A DNA stretch of 64,000 bases from positions 1 to 64,000 of the forward strand of contig NZ_JBMOXA010000022.1 of NCBI RefSeq assembly GCF_049316285.1. Direction: 5' to 3'. The notes under the pieces were generated by a model that saw only the letters and a program-made list of their open reading frames with translations, searched no databases and was not told the DNA's origin. Every line of letters begins with the position of its first letter. The first letter of the stretch is position 1. Of this stretch, positions 25,220 through 36,101 are shown piece after piece. The position numbers and the translations under genes were made by a program. The stretch is from Rhodoferax_B sp049316285. Lineage in GTDB: Bacteria > Pseudomonadota > Gammaproteobacteria > Burkholderiales > Burkholderiaceae_C.

Positions 25220-26710
25220 TCAGGGCTTGGTACGCACGCCGGGATCCAGGTGCCTCCACGGCAGATCTGCCGGGTCGGCGGCCATGGGGCCAGCGGCTTT
25301 GGCGACGATGATTTGCGCCGCAATCGGCGTGAAGTCGGCGCGGAAGTGGTTCGAGCTTTTCACGGCGATGAGTTTCATGGCCTCGGGCTGTATGCCCACC
25401 ATGCGCAGCAGTTCGCGGTCTAGCAATTGCTTCTTGCCGCTGGTCACGGCGATCAGCACACCGTCTATCTCCAGGCAGGCCGTGGGGCCCAGGTGCACGG
25501 TCAGGCCGGTCATCATCGGCCCCTTGAGCGTGACGGTGCCATCGCTCAGTGCGCGCACGCTGAAGCGGCCTTGCACCGGCGCATCACTCAAGCTGCCGGT
25601 GAAGGTGGGCACGGCGGTGCCGAGCGCAATTTCTATGCTGTTGCCCACGCCGGCCGCATGCGCGGCAGCGGCGGCGTGGCTGTCGAACATCAGCCCAAAA
25701 GCCACCTGGCCGGGAAAGCGTTTGCCCGCGCCGTGCTGCAGCAGCGCATGCAGCAGGCCGGTGGTGTTGCTGTCGCCACCGGCGCCAGGGTTGTCCTGCG
25801 TGTCGGCCAATACAACGGGGCGGCTGGCGCTGTCGGCCACGGCCAAGGCCCGGGCCACGGCGGGGCCGGCGTCCAGGTAGTCGGGACGCCATTGCGCGGG
25901 GGCGCTCACCAGGTCGTAGAGCGCACGCACGGCGACTTCAGCTTGGGCACCGTAGCCCCACACCATGGGCGCACATTCGTTGAAGTCGGCGGCGGGAAAA
26001 CCCATGCAAAAACTCAGCACCGTGCCATAACGTTGGTCGAATTCGCGCAGCGCTTCGTAGAGACCTTTGGCTGGCTCCATCCAGGTGCTTTGCGCGTTCA
26101 GCGGAATCAGGAACGGCAGGCGCATGGCCTGTTGCGGCTCGCGCCGGCCGGCCTTCAGGCGGCGCGCCAGCAGCTCGGCGGCCAGCACGCCGGTGTCGGC
26201 CATGTCCACGTGTGGGTAGCTGCGGTAGGCCACCAACGCATCGGCCTCGCGCAGCATGCGGCGCGTGACGTTGGCATGCAAATCCAGGCTGGCAACAATC
26301 GGCACATCGGCCCCGACCACGGCGCGGATGCGGGCGATCAATTCACCTTCGCTGTCGAGTGCGTTCTCGGCCACACCGGCGCCGTGCAGATCAAGGTAGA
26401 CGGCGTCAAAACCACCGGCGCGCACATCGCTGAGGATGCTGGCGCAGATGCGTTCGAACGCGTCCTCGGTCACAAAAGACGACGGGATGGCGCCGCACCA
26501 GCTGCTGGGCAGCAACTGCCAGCCGTGGGTGCGCGCCGCGTCTATGAAGCCGCCAATCGGCAGGTTCACCCCTGTGAGCTGGGCCAGCATGGCCGCGCCA
26601 TGCACAAACGCCGGGAACGAGTCGCCCCGGTTGAAGGCGGCCCAGTCGGCGCGTGTGGGGGCGAAGGTATTGGTTTCGTGTTGGTAACCGGCGACGAGGA
26701 CTTTGATCAT
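25220..26710 (-). CDS. M81-family (MlrC/microcystinase C-like) metallopeptidase
   Basis: A 496-residue protein of the MlrC family with both halves. The N-terminal domain carries YQHETNTFAP, DLHGAGVAE and LDLHANV with probable metal-binding His and Asp; the C-terminal domain carries ADTQDNPGAGGDSNTT and MFDSHAAA. Well-studied MlrC cleaves linearised microcystin, but most family members in soil and water Proteobacteria have unknown peptide or amide substrates. It lies between the Dpp ATPase gene and an amidase gene on one strand, consistent with cytoplasmic processing of an imported compound. The name does not imply microcystin degradation here. Confidence 0.87.
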   Translation of the reverse strand: MIKVLVAGYQHETNTFAPTRADWAAFNRGDSFPAFVHGAAMLAQLTGVNLPIGGFIDAARTHGWQLLPSSWCGAIPSSFVTEDAFERICASILSDVRAGGFDAVYLDLHGAGVAENALDSEGELIARIRAVVGADVPIVASLDLHANVTRRMLREADALVAYRSYPHVDMADTGVLAAELLARRLKAGRREPQQAMRLPFLIPLNAQSTWMEPAKGLYEALREFDQRYGTVLSFCMGFPAADFNECAPMVWGYGAQAEVAVRALYDLVSAPAQWRPDYLDAGPAVARALAVADSASRPVVLADTQDNPGAGGDSNTTGLLHALLQHGAGKRFPGQVAFGLMFDSHAAAAAHAAGVGNSIEIALGTAVPTFTGSLSDAPVQGRFSVRALSDGTVTLKGPMMTGLTVHLGPTACLEIDGVLIAVTSGKKQLLDRELLRMVGIQPEAMKLIAVKSSNHFRADFTPIAAQIIVAKAAGPMAADPADLPWRHLDPGVRTKP

Positions 26711-26784
26711 GATGAACGAGCCGTGTATTGGGTTTCGGTCTTATGCGATGAACACCGTGGAACTGGCTTTGCCAGGCCACAGGT

Positions 26785-26843
26785 GTTGCCCCCTGCAAGG
26801 GGGAAGGCGTTGCGACACGCAGTGCGCGAAAACTGGGGGTGTT

Positions 26844-26845
<2 letters not shown>
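26785..26845. repeat. Hairpin-bearing intergenic element, possible dispersed repeat
   Basis: The gap between the M81 and ATPase genes holds CCCCCT-GCA-AGGGGG (26789-26803), followed by a GC-rich segment with GCGACACGCAGTGCGCGAAA and then CTGGGGGTGT. The look is that of the short repeated elements common in Comamonadaceae intergenic DNA. That is recall only; no second copy exists in this window. It may also slow transcription between the two genes. Confidence 0.35.
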
Positions 26846-28702
<1,857 letters not shown>

Positions 28703-28706
<4 letters not shown>

Positions 28707-29581
28707 GCTGCGGCCTTCTTGGCAAATTTGGGGTCAAGCACGTCGCGCAGGCCGTCACCCAGCAGGTTGATGGCGAGCACGGTGGGCACCAAGAACAGGG
28801 CGGGGAACAACACGTTGCCGGGGTACTGGCTGAACTGCACCCGCCCTTCGGCCATGATGTTGCCCCAGGTCGGCACGTCGGCCGGCAGGCCCAGGCCGAG
28901 GAAGCTCAGAATGGCTTCGGTCAGCACCGCAGAGGCGGCGATGAAGGTGCCCTGGACTATCAGCGGCGCGAGTGCGTTGGGCAAGATGTGGCGCCACAAG
29001 ATCACCGGTGTGGGTGTAGCCAGCGCACGTGCGGCCTCGACAAAGGGTTCTTCACGCAGGCTCAGCACCAGCGCACGCACCAGCCGCGTCACGCGCGGAA
29101 TTTCAGGAATGGCAATCGCCACCACCACCGTCCACAGCTGTGCACCCAGGGCCGACACCAAGGCGATGGCCAGCAGAATTGCCGGGATGGCCATCAGGCC
29201 GTCCATCACGCGCATCAGCAGCGCATCGACGAGGCGGAAGTAACCCGCGAGCATGCCCAGTACGGCGCCAATTGCCACCGCCACCACGCCGGTGCACACG
29301 GCCACCATGAGGGAGGTGCGTGTGCCGTAGAGCACACGGCTGTAGATGTCGCGGCCGAAGTTGTCGCTGCCCATCCAGAACTTGTGGGCCACGCTGCTGC
29401 CGTCGAGCAAGGCAAAGTTGCCGCTGGTGCCGGCGGCGATGTTGACGTTGGCGTAGTCCATGGCGGCCGGGTCTACCGTGCCGAGATACGGGGCAATGCC
29501 GGCGATGAGCAGCAGCAGGGCCAGCACCACGGTGCCGAACTTGAAGGCGCTGTTGGCCCAGAGTTTTTTGAGTTGGCGCAT
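28703..29581 (-). CDS. Dpp-type ABC transporter permease, DppC-like
   Basis: A 292-residue inner-membrane permease. After a first helix (FKFGTVVLALLLLIAGIAPYL) a periplasmic stretch (AHKFWMGSDNFGRDIYSRVLYG, typical DppC/OppC) precedes five more helices. The BPD_transp_1 EAA loop is EAARALATPTPVILWRHILPNALAPLIV. It lies between the DppB-like and ATPase genes, overlapping the latter by four bases. It should import di- or oligopeptides or related amides. Confidence 0.93.
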
Positions 29582-29594
29582 GTGTGCAATAACC

Positions 29595-30548
29595 TCAATA
29601 CCGAATCCGCGGGTCTAAGAAAAGGTAGCTCACGTCCACCAGCAAGTTCACCAGCACATACAACACGCTGAACACCAGCACCACACCCTGGATCACCGGG
29701 AAGTCGCGGTTCAGCACCGCATCCACCGTGAGCGAGCCCAGGCCGGGAATGGAGAAAACGGTCTCGGTGACGACCACACCGCCGATCAGCAGGGCAACAC
29801 CGATGCCAATGACGGTGGCAATCGGCACGGCTGCGTTGGCCAGCGCGTGGTGCAGCAGCACGGCACGCTCTTTGAGGCCCTTGGCGCGCGCGGTGCGGAT
29901 GTAGTCTTCGGTCAACGCCTCGGAAACGCTGGCGCGTGTGACGCGTGCAATCAGCGCCACGTAGATGGTGGCCAGCGACACCCATGGCAACACCAGTTGG
30001 TAGGCCCAGGCGCCGAGGTTCAGACCGTCGGGCCCCATGATGCGTTTGTAGCCTTGCACCGGCAGCCATTGCAGCTTGATGGAGAAGATGTAGATCAGCA
30101 CGTAGCCGATCACAAACACCGGTATCGAGAAGCCCGCCACCGAGAAGCCCGAGAGCAGGCGGTCGAGCCAGCCGCCCATGCGCCAGGCGGCCAGGGTGCC
30201 CAGCGGCACCGCCACCAGCACGGCGATACACATGGTGCCTGCGGCCAGCGACAGCGTGGGTTCTATACGTTGGGCGATCAGCGAGGTGACCGATTTGTTC
30301 ATGAAGAACGAGTAGCCCAGGTCGCCCTGCAGCACGCCGCTGAACCAGATCCAGAACTGCATCAGCAGCGGTTTGGTCAGGCCGAGCTGTTCGCGGATGC
30401 GGTCTATGTCTTCGTTGGTGGCGCTGTTGCCGGCGATCACCGCCGCAGGGTCGCCAGGGGTGAGGCGCAAGATGAGGAACACGATCACCGCCACCACCAG
30501 CAAAACCGGAATGACGGCTAAAAGCCTCTGAAGCAGGAAACGGAGCAT
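29595..30548 (-). CDS. Dpp-type ABC transporter permease, DppB-like
   Basis: A 317-residue permease with six helices, the typical DppB start (LLQRLLAVIPVLLVVAVIVFLILRLTPGDPA) and the EAA loop YIRTARAKGLKERAVLLHHALANA. It pairs with the DppC-like protein to form the membrane channel. The DppC-like gene follows after 13 bases; the binding-protein gene lies 150 bases upstream, past a hairpin. Confidence 0.93.
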   Translation of the reverse strand: MLRFLLQRLLAVIPVLLVVAVIVFLILRLTPGDPAAVIAGNSATNEDIDRIREQLGLTKPLLMQFWIWFSGVLQGDLGYSFFMNKSVTSLIAQRIEPTLSLAAGTMCIAVLVAVPLGTLAAWRMGGWLDRLLSGFSVAGFSIPVFVIGYVLIYIFSIKLQWLPVQGYKRIMGPDGLNLGAWAYQLVLPWVSLATIYVALIARVTRASVSEALTEDYIRTARAKGLKERAVLLHHALANAAVPIATVIGIGVALLIGGVVVTETVFSIPGLGSLTVDAVLNRDFPVIQGVVLVFSVLYVLVNLLVDVSYLFLDPRIRY

Positions 30549-30650
30549 GGTGGCGAGATCACTTACTTCTTAAAGAAAATAGGCCGCTTGAACAGATGAA
30601 TGATGTGGCGGCAGCTATGGAAGTCATAGCATGGCAAAAGCAGAAGGCAC

Positions 30651-30680
30651 GCCCGTGCACCGGGGTGGGGTGCAGCGGGC
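30651..30680 (-). terminator. Hairpin between binding-protein and permease genes
   Basis: GCCCGTGCACC pairs with GGTGCA-G-CGGGC (one bulged G) in the 150-base gap after the binding-protein gene. Such hairpins often give partial termination so that the binding protein is made in excess. The T run is weak. Confidence 0.4.
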
Positions 30681-30699
30681 GAGAGTCCAAGCCGGTGGC

Positions 30700-32289
30700 T
30701 TAGTTCTTTTTCACGTTCCAGTAGACCTGCGCGCCGCCAGGCACGATGCCCGAGACGTTGTTGCGCACGGCGGCTGGGTTGTTGTATTGGCCCAGCGGCA
30801 CGTGGGTCACGGTTTCAAAGGCACGCAGTTGGATGTCTTCTGCGATCTTTTTCTTTTCAGCATCGGTGCCGGCCTGGGCGAACTTGCCCTTCATCTCTTC
30901 TATGGTCTTGTCGTCTTGCCAGCCAAACCAGCCGTTGTCGCCCTTGGTGTTGAGCATGGACATGGTCAGCGGGTTCAAGATGTCGCCAGCGGTCCAGGCG
31001 GTCATGAAGGCGTTCCAGCCGCCCTTGTCGGGTGCGTCCTTCTTGGCGCGGCGGGCCACCAGGGTGGACCAGTCCATCTGCTGCATGTCGACCTTGAAGC
31101 CGGCGGCTTCAAGCTGCTGCTTGGCCACCAGGGGCAGCTTGGCGATGGAGGCCAGGTCTGTCGGGCGCATCAGCACCACGGGTGTGCCGTTGTAGCCGGC
31201 TTCCTTCAGCATCTGCGCGGCCTTCTGCGGATTCGCCGTGCCGGTGAAGATGCCGGTTTTTTCGCTGGCGAAAGGTGTGCCGCAAGGGAACATGCTCTTG
31301 CAGAACTTGTACATGCCAGGTGCGCCCACCTGGGTGCGCAGGAAGGCCTCCTGGCCCATGGCCACCATGGCGGCTTCGCGGATCTTCACGTTGTTGAAGG
31401 GCGCGTGTAAGTGGTTGAAGCGGAAGATGTATTGCAGGCCGTCCGGCTGTGCATCAACCAGCTTCACATTCGGCGTGGCCTTGAGCGTGGCGTATTGTTC
31501 AAACGTCGGTTGTTCAATGATGTCGACTTCACCCGCCACCAGTGCATTGAACTGGGTTTGCGGGTCGCGGATGATGACCCACTCGACGCGGTCTAGGTAG
31601 ACGTTCTTGCCGCCGGTGGTGCCGTCTGGCGCTTCAGCGCGCGGTTTGTATTTCTCGTTCTTCACATACACCAGGCGCTCGCCCGGCTTGTATTCGGCGG
31701 TGACGAACTTGTAGGGGCCGGAGCCGATGTTCTCTTTGACCTGCTCGCTGCCAGGTGTGGCGGCAATACGTGCGGGCATGATGAAAGGCACGTTGGAAGA
31801 GGGTTTGCCCAGTGCTTCCAGCATCACACCGAAAGGTTTGTTGAGCTTGATGACAAAGGTCTTGGCATCGGTGGCGGTGTAGCTTTCCACGCTGGCGGCG
31901 AGCACGCCGCCAAAGGCATCGCGGCTGGCCCAGCGCTTGAGCGAGGCGATCACGTCTTCGCTGGTGACGGGTTTGCCGTCATGGAACTCCAGGCCGTCGC
32001 GCAGCGTGAAGGTCCAGCTCAGGTTGTCTTTGGAGACGCTCCACTTGTCAACCATCTGCGGCTTGACCTTGCCGGCCAAATCGGTGCCGAACAAGGTGTC
32101 GTAAATCATGTAGCCGTGGTTGCGCGTGACGAAGGCCGTGGTCCAGATCGGGTCCAGGATGGTGATGTTCGCGTGCGGCACGACCCGCAGCGTTTTATTG
32201 TCCTGGGCCTGACTCGCAAATGGTGCGAACAAGGCGGTTGCCAAAGTTGCGGCCATTGCGGCCTGGGCGATAAGGGAACGACGCTTCAT
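30700..32289 (-). CDS. Peptide/amide ABC transporter substrate-binding protein (SBP_bac_5)
   Basis: A 529-residue periplasmic binding protein. It has a signal peptide (RRSLIAQAAMAATLATALFA, cleavage near SQAQ) and the SBP_bac_5 fold marks TLRVVPHANITILDPIWTTAF, LRDGLEFHDGKPVTSEDV and GSGPYKF. It captures the ligand for the DppBC-like channel. The start is the ATG with a GAGG ribosome binding site; the open frame extends 27 codons upstream without family similarity. It is the first gene of the transporter operon and is divergent from the amidase at 32369. Ligand unknown. Confidence 0.93.
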   Translation of the reverse strand: MKRRSLIAQAAMAATLATALFAPFASQAQDNKTLRVVPHANITILDPIWTTAFVTRNHGYMIYDTLFGTDLAGKVKPQMVDKWSVSKDNLSWTFTLRDGLEFHDGKPVTSEDVIASLKRWASRDAFGGVLAASVESYTATDAKTFVIKLNKPFGVMLEALGKPSSNVPFIMPARIAATPGSEQVKENIGSGPYKFVTAEYKPGERLVYVKNEKYKPRAEAPDGTTGGKNVYLDRVEWVIIRDPQTQFNALVAGEVDIIEQPTFEQYATLKATPNVKLVDAQPDGLQYIFRFNHLHAPFNNVKIREAAMVAMGQEAFLRTQVGAPGMYKFCKSMFPCGTPFASEKTGIFTGTANPQKAAQMLKEAGYNGTPVVLMRPTDLASIAKLPLVAKQQLEAAGFKVDMQQMDWSTLVARRAKKDAPDKGGWNAFMTAWTAGDILNPLTMSMLNTKGDNGWFGWQDDKTIEEMKGKFAQAGTDAEKKKIAEDIQLRAFETVTHVPLGQYNNPAAVRNNVSGIVPGGAQVYWNVKKN

Positions 32290-32368
32290 CACTAAACTCC
32301 TCGGAAAAATTTCGAATGAGATAACCGTGAACCAACGGGACCAACCATTGCGCAATATAAAGGTAAAC

Positions 32369-33808
32369 ATGTCTATACCAAATGCCCCAATGCTGTGTTT
32401 ACCCGCACATGCTGTATCAGCTGCGCTTCACTCAAAGCAGTTTTCATGCCGCGAACTCATGCAAGCCACTCTGGCGCGCATCGATGAGGTCAATCCGGCG
32501 GTCAATGCCATCGTCAGCCTGCGTGACGCGCAGCAACTGCTCGCAGAGGCAGATACACACGATGCCATGCTTGCGCGCGGGGCCTCCAAAGGCTGGCTGC
32601 ATGGCATTCCGCAGGCCATCAAAGACCTATCGCCCACCGAGGGTTTACGCACCACCTTGGGGTCTCCGCTGATGCGCGATTTTGTGCCCAAGGCCGATGG
32701 CCTGATGGTGCAGCGCATGAAGGCGGCGGGCGCCATCGTCATCGGCAAAACCAATGTGCCCGAGTTTGGTTTGGGCTCACACTCCTTCAACGAAGTGTTT
32801 GGCGTGACGCGTAATGCGTATGACCTCACGCGCTCCGCAGGTGGCAGCAGCGGCGGTGCGGCCGTGGCGCTGGCCACGCATATGCTTTGTGTGGCCGACG
32901 GCAGCGACTTCATGGGCAGCCTGCGCAACCCTGCGGCTTGGAACAACGTGTTTGGCATGCGCCCCAGCCAGGGGCGTGTGCCGATGTGGCCCACCAGCGA
33001 CGTGTGGGTCAACCAGCTCAGCACCGAGGGGCCGATGGCGCGCAGCGTGCGCGATCTGGCGTTGCTGCTCGACACCCAGGCGGGGCACGATCCGCGCCTG
33101 CCGCTTTCGCTCAACGATGGTGCACGTTTCAACGGTGAACTGGGCGGCTTTGACCCACGCGGCCAACGCATAGGCTGGCTCGGTGATTTGAATGGCTACC
33201 TGCCCATGGCACCGGGCATTCTGCAGGTCTGTGAAGAGGCGCTGGCGCGGCTCGCCGGTCAAGGATGTGGGGTGGACGCGATTGCGCTGGGCACTGCGCC
33301 CGAGCCCGTGTGGCAGGCCTGGCTGGTGTGGCGCCGCGCGTTGGTGGCCTCACGCATAGAACCGTTTTTGCTGCAGCCCAAGAACCGCGCGTTGATCAAG
33401 CCCGAAGCCTTGTGGGAATACGACCAGGCGCAGCAGTTGAGCGGCCACGAGTTCACGCGGGCTTCGGTGCAGCGCAGCCATTTCCATCAGCACATGCTGA
33501 GCCTGTTTGAGCACCACGATGTGCTGGCCTTGCCCACCGCGCAGGTCTGGCCGTTTGACGCGGCCGAGCGTTGGCCGCAGCATATTGGCAGCAAGGCCAT
33601 GGACACCTATCACCGCTGGATGGAAGTGGTGATCTACGCCACGTTTGCGGGCTTGCCGAGCATCAGTGTGCCGGCCGGTTTCAGTGCCGACGGCTTGCCT
33701 ATGGGGCTGCAGCTGATTGGCCGGCCGGGCGGTGATTGGGCGCTGCTGCAGTTGGCGCACGCCTATGAGCAGGCGGCGCAGCAGGTGCTTCGCAGAGCCC
33801 CGGCCTAG
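32369..33808 (+). CDS. Amidase-signature hydrolase (third of three), divergent from transporter
   Basis: A 479-residue amidase with triad Lys85 (PQAIKDLS), Ser160 (AGGSSGGAA) and Ser184 (DFMGSLRNP). The DFMGS-LRNP variant marks a different amidase subgroup from the two minus-strand copies. The ATG follows AAAGGT; a frame 14 codons longer exists but overlaps the shared 79-base promoter region. Sharing a promoter region with the transporter suggests joint control. The substrate is unknown. Confidence 0.9.
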   Translation: MSIPNAPMLCLPAHAVSAALHSKQFSCRELMQATLARIDEVNPAVNAIVSLRDAQQLLAEADTHDAMLARGASKGWLHGIPQAIKDLSPTEGLRTTLGSPLMRDFVPKADGLMVQRMKAAGAIVIGKTNVPEFGLGSHSFNEVFGVTRNAYDLTRSAGGSSGGAAVALATHMLCVADGSDFMGSLRNPAAWNNVFGMRPSQGRVPMWPTSDVWVNQLSTEGPMARSVRDLALLLDTQAGHDPRLPLSLNDGARFNGELGGFDPRGQRIGWLGDLNGYLPMAPGILQVCEEALARLAGQGCGVDAIALGTAPEPVWQAWLVWRRALVASRIEPFLLQPKNRALIKPEALWEYDQAQQLSGHEFTRASVQRSHFHQHMLSLFEHHDVLALPTAQVWPFDAAERWPQHIGSKAMDTYHRWMEVVIYATFAGLPSISVPAGFSADGLPMGLQLIGRPGGDWALLQLAHAYEQAAQQVLRRAPA

Positions 33809-33824
33809 ACGTCATGGGCTGGGG

Positions 33825-34493
33825 TCACAGCGCGCCTATCCAGCACGCGCGCTGTATGGCCGCCATCTTGTTGTCGGCGCGCAGTTTGCCCATGGCATTG
33901 GCCAGGTGAAAGTTCACCGTGCGCTCCGAGCAGCCGAGCTTTTGGGCGCTGGCCTGGGCCGTCATGCCTTCGAAGGCCAGCGACAGACACTGCACTTCGC
34001 GCGCAGTCAATGGGCTGTGCTGGCGCGTGATGGCCGCGCGCATGCTGGGCCAAATACTCAGCGCCGACCAACTCAGCAAGGCGGCTTCCTGGCGGTCATG
34101 CAATTCGTGGGGGCTGAACATATAGACTTCGAAAGCGCGTTGCCCCGGCAGTGGAAAAGCCACGCGCACCATGCTTTGAAAGCCGCGCCGCAACCACTGC
34201 GTGCGCCAGTTTTCGCTGCCCTGCGGATCTGACTTGCCAAGATGTTGCCACGCAACAAGTGAGGCATTCGATTGCCGCCAGGTCGCCCCAAAGTCATCAC
34301 TTCGTGCCAGACTGTGTGCAGCATCCAAGATCGCCGCCGGGGCGGCTGCCAGGACGCGGCGATCATCAGCGCCGCCGAGGGGATTGGGGCCCAGCACCAC
34401 AATGGCTGTGACCGCGTATCCTTCTATGGCCTCTAGCCAATCTTCGAGTAGGGTCGAGAGTTCAGCGCTGTCAGTTCTAGCAGGAGAAGACAT
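33825..34493 (-). CDS. LuxR-family transcriptional regulator
   Basis: A 222-residue protein. The N-terminal part (about 1-145) fits an autoinducer-binding-like fold only loosely (WRTQWLRRGFQSMVRVAFPL, then VYMFSPHELHDRQEAALLSWSA). The C-terminal LuxR helix-turn-helix covers about 155-215 (LTAREVQCLSLAFEGMTAQASA, then CSERTVNFHLANAMGKL). The start is ATG 34493 with GGAG upstream. No LuxI synthase gene is present in the window, so if it binds acyl-homoserine lactones it is a solo receptor. It is divergent from an unusual response regulator, with 60 bases between starts. Signal and targets unknown. Confidence 0.83.
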   Translation of the reverse strand: MSSPARTDSAELSTLLEDWLEAIEGYAVTAIVVLGPNPLGGADDRRVLAAAPAAILDAAHSLARSDDFGATWRQSNASLVAWQHLGKSDPQGSENWRTQWLRRGFQSMVRVAFPLPGQRAFEVYMFSPHELHDRQEAALLSWSALSIWPSMRAAITRQHSPLTAREVQCLSLAFEGMTAQASAQKLGCSERTVNFHLANAMGKLRADNKMAAIQRACWIGAL

Positions 34494-34553
34494 GCGAAAA
34501 CGCTCCTGTTGAACTGACAATGTGAACGTAATTTCTTCGAAACTTTGTATGCA

Positions 34554-35534
34554 ATGAGTATCTCCCTGTTTCAGTGTCCTGGCTCCATCGTTGTCTTGGA
34601 TGACGATCCGGACTATCTGTCCATGCTCTCCCTCGTGATACCGAAAGACTGGCACGTTCGTTTCTATGTAAACCCAAACGCCTGTTTGCATCAACTACAG
34701 CAAGAGCCGCCGTTGTGGGAAGCCGACGCCTGGGCCCAACAAGAGTTGGTGGACCGTTGGCGCCAATCTGGCACGCCGTTGATTCCACAGATTCTCGACT
34801 ATTGGACCAAGCATTCGCGCAGACGTTATGGCTTGACGCAAGTTTGTGTTGTTGATTATTCAATGCCGGGAATGAATGGGCTTGAAATGCTGAGTGAACT
34901 GGTCGACTGGCCAGGCATGCGGGTGTTGCTCACGGGCCAGGCTGACGAACAGATTGCCGTGCAGGCGTTCAACCGCGGCCTGATCGAGCAGTTCATTCCC
35001 AAGCAGGCGACGGACGTTTCCAAACGTGTGGTCGATGCGCTGGTGCGCTTGCAGCGCCTGGCCTCCGGCCAGTATGCGCAGGTCTGGCGCAGTACCCTCA
35101 CACCGATGCAAAACGCCTTGTTGCGCATGCCTTCCATCGCCCGCGCGTTGAGCCAATTGGTGCACGCGCATTGGGTCGAATACGTGGTGATTGGCGCGCC
35201 GTTTGGCATTCTGGGGCGGGACGAAAATGGGCGCGTTGCGTGGTTGCAGTTGGAGCCTTCGACGGGGCTGGATGAACTGGCGGACCTGGCAGAGTCAACA
35301 GGTGCGTCAGCGAAACAACTGTCTGATATTCGCCAAGGCAGTGCCTTGATGGACCTGGAGTTGGGCCAATCCCTGGGGCGCACCCGTGGCCCTAGCATCG
35401 CGCGGGCGTTTCCTGTGGGCAATGACAGCACCTTGCTGGGCGCGTTTTTCTCGGTCGACCAGGATGCGCCGTTTGAGGCTGGCGGTTACAAACAGTGGCT
35501 GCAGAAGCAGCCTGCGCGCTTGGTGACCAAGTAA
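34554..35534 (+). CDS. Atypical response regulator with insertion in receiver domain and unknown C-terminal domain
   Basis: A 326-residue protein. The receiver begins SIVVLDDDPDYLSML (acidic residues 16-18), but the phosphoacceptor Asp101 (VCVVDYSMPGMNGLEML) comes about 85 residues later instead of about 45. So roughly 40 extra residues (about 50-93, with EPPLWEADAWAQQELVDRWR) lie between the first helix and the phosphorylation strand. Thr127 (LLTGQ) and Lys150 (FIPKQ) complete the site. Residues about 165-326 form a domain without helix-turn-helix, GGDEF or histidine kinase motifs. It is divergent from the LuxR-type gene. An alternative TTG start lies nine bases upstream. Function unknown. 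Confidence 0.8.
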   Translation: MSISLFQCPGSIVVLDDDPDYLSMLSLVIPKDWHVRFYVNPNACLHQLQQEPPLWEADAWAQQELVDRWRQSGTPLIPQILDYWTKHSRRRYGLTQVCVVDYSMPGMNGLEMLSELVDWPGMRVLLTGQADEQIAVQAFNRGLIEQFIPKQATDVSKRVVDALVRLQRLASGQYAQVWRSTLTPMQNALLRMPSIARALSQLVHAHWVEYVVIGAPFGILGRDENGRVAWLQLEPSTGLDELADLAESTGASAKQLSDIRQGSALMDLELGQSLGRTRGPSIARAFPVGNDSTLLGAFFSVDQDAPFEAGGYKQWLQKQPARLVTK

Positions 35535-35537
35535 TCT

Positions 35538-35972
35538 TTAGTTTTGCCGCCAAGGCAAACCTTGGCGACGCCAGCCGCCAAGATTGCCGCGATGGGCGTC
35601 GGCGTCGGCATTGCCCTCAAATCCTTCGAGGATGTTGTAGGCCTCGAATCCCAGTTCGGTAGCACGTTTGGCTGCGGCAATGGAGCGCACGCCGCTGCGG
35701 CACAGCAACACGGCGCGGCGTCCTCCGGCCGCATCGGACAAAGCGGCCCGAATCGCGGCATCAAAATCCGGATTCAAGGCCATGCCCGGCCATTGCTTCC
35801 AGGCCACGGCCACTGCACCGGGCACGAATCCCACCCACTCTCTTTCGGCATCGGTACGCACATCGATCAGCACGGCCTCCCCGGCTTGCCACCATTGGCA
35901 GGCGAGCGCTGGCGTGACGTCGCCGGCATAACCATCGGCTGGGGTGGGCGAGGCGGGTGGGGTGGTGCTCAT
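35538..35972 (-). CDS. Rhodanese-domain sulfurtransferase-like protein
   Basis: A 144-residue single rhodanese domain. It has AVLIDVRTDAEREWVG, the active-site loop LLCRSGVRS with Cys91, and a C-terminal AYNILEGFEG block followed by a short tail. It may move sulfane sulfur from thiosulfate or a persulfide to cyanide or a protein thiol; the partner is unknown. It converges with the atypical response regulator, three bases from its stop. A CGCCAAGG-CAAA-CCTTGGCG palindrome (35548-35567) lies inside its 3' coding end and may help end both transcripts. Confidence 0.88.
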   Translation of the reverse strand: MSTTPPASPTPADGYAGDVTPALACQWWQAGEAVLIDVRTDAEREWVGFVPGAVAVAWKQWPGMALNPDFDAAIRAALSDAAGGRRAVLLCRSGVRSIAAAKRATELGFEAYNILEGFEGNADADAHRGNLGGWRRQGLPWRQN

Positions 35973-36101
35973 GGTGGACTCCAGATGTTGCGATCAAAGG
36001 CATGGAGTTTAAAAGCCTGCGACAACCGTGGGCGGAATGCGCTACAAAGGACTTGTTGTGGCCATAGGCTCAGGCCCGCGAACACCTTACAAGGAGTTTT
36101 C

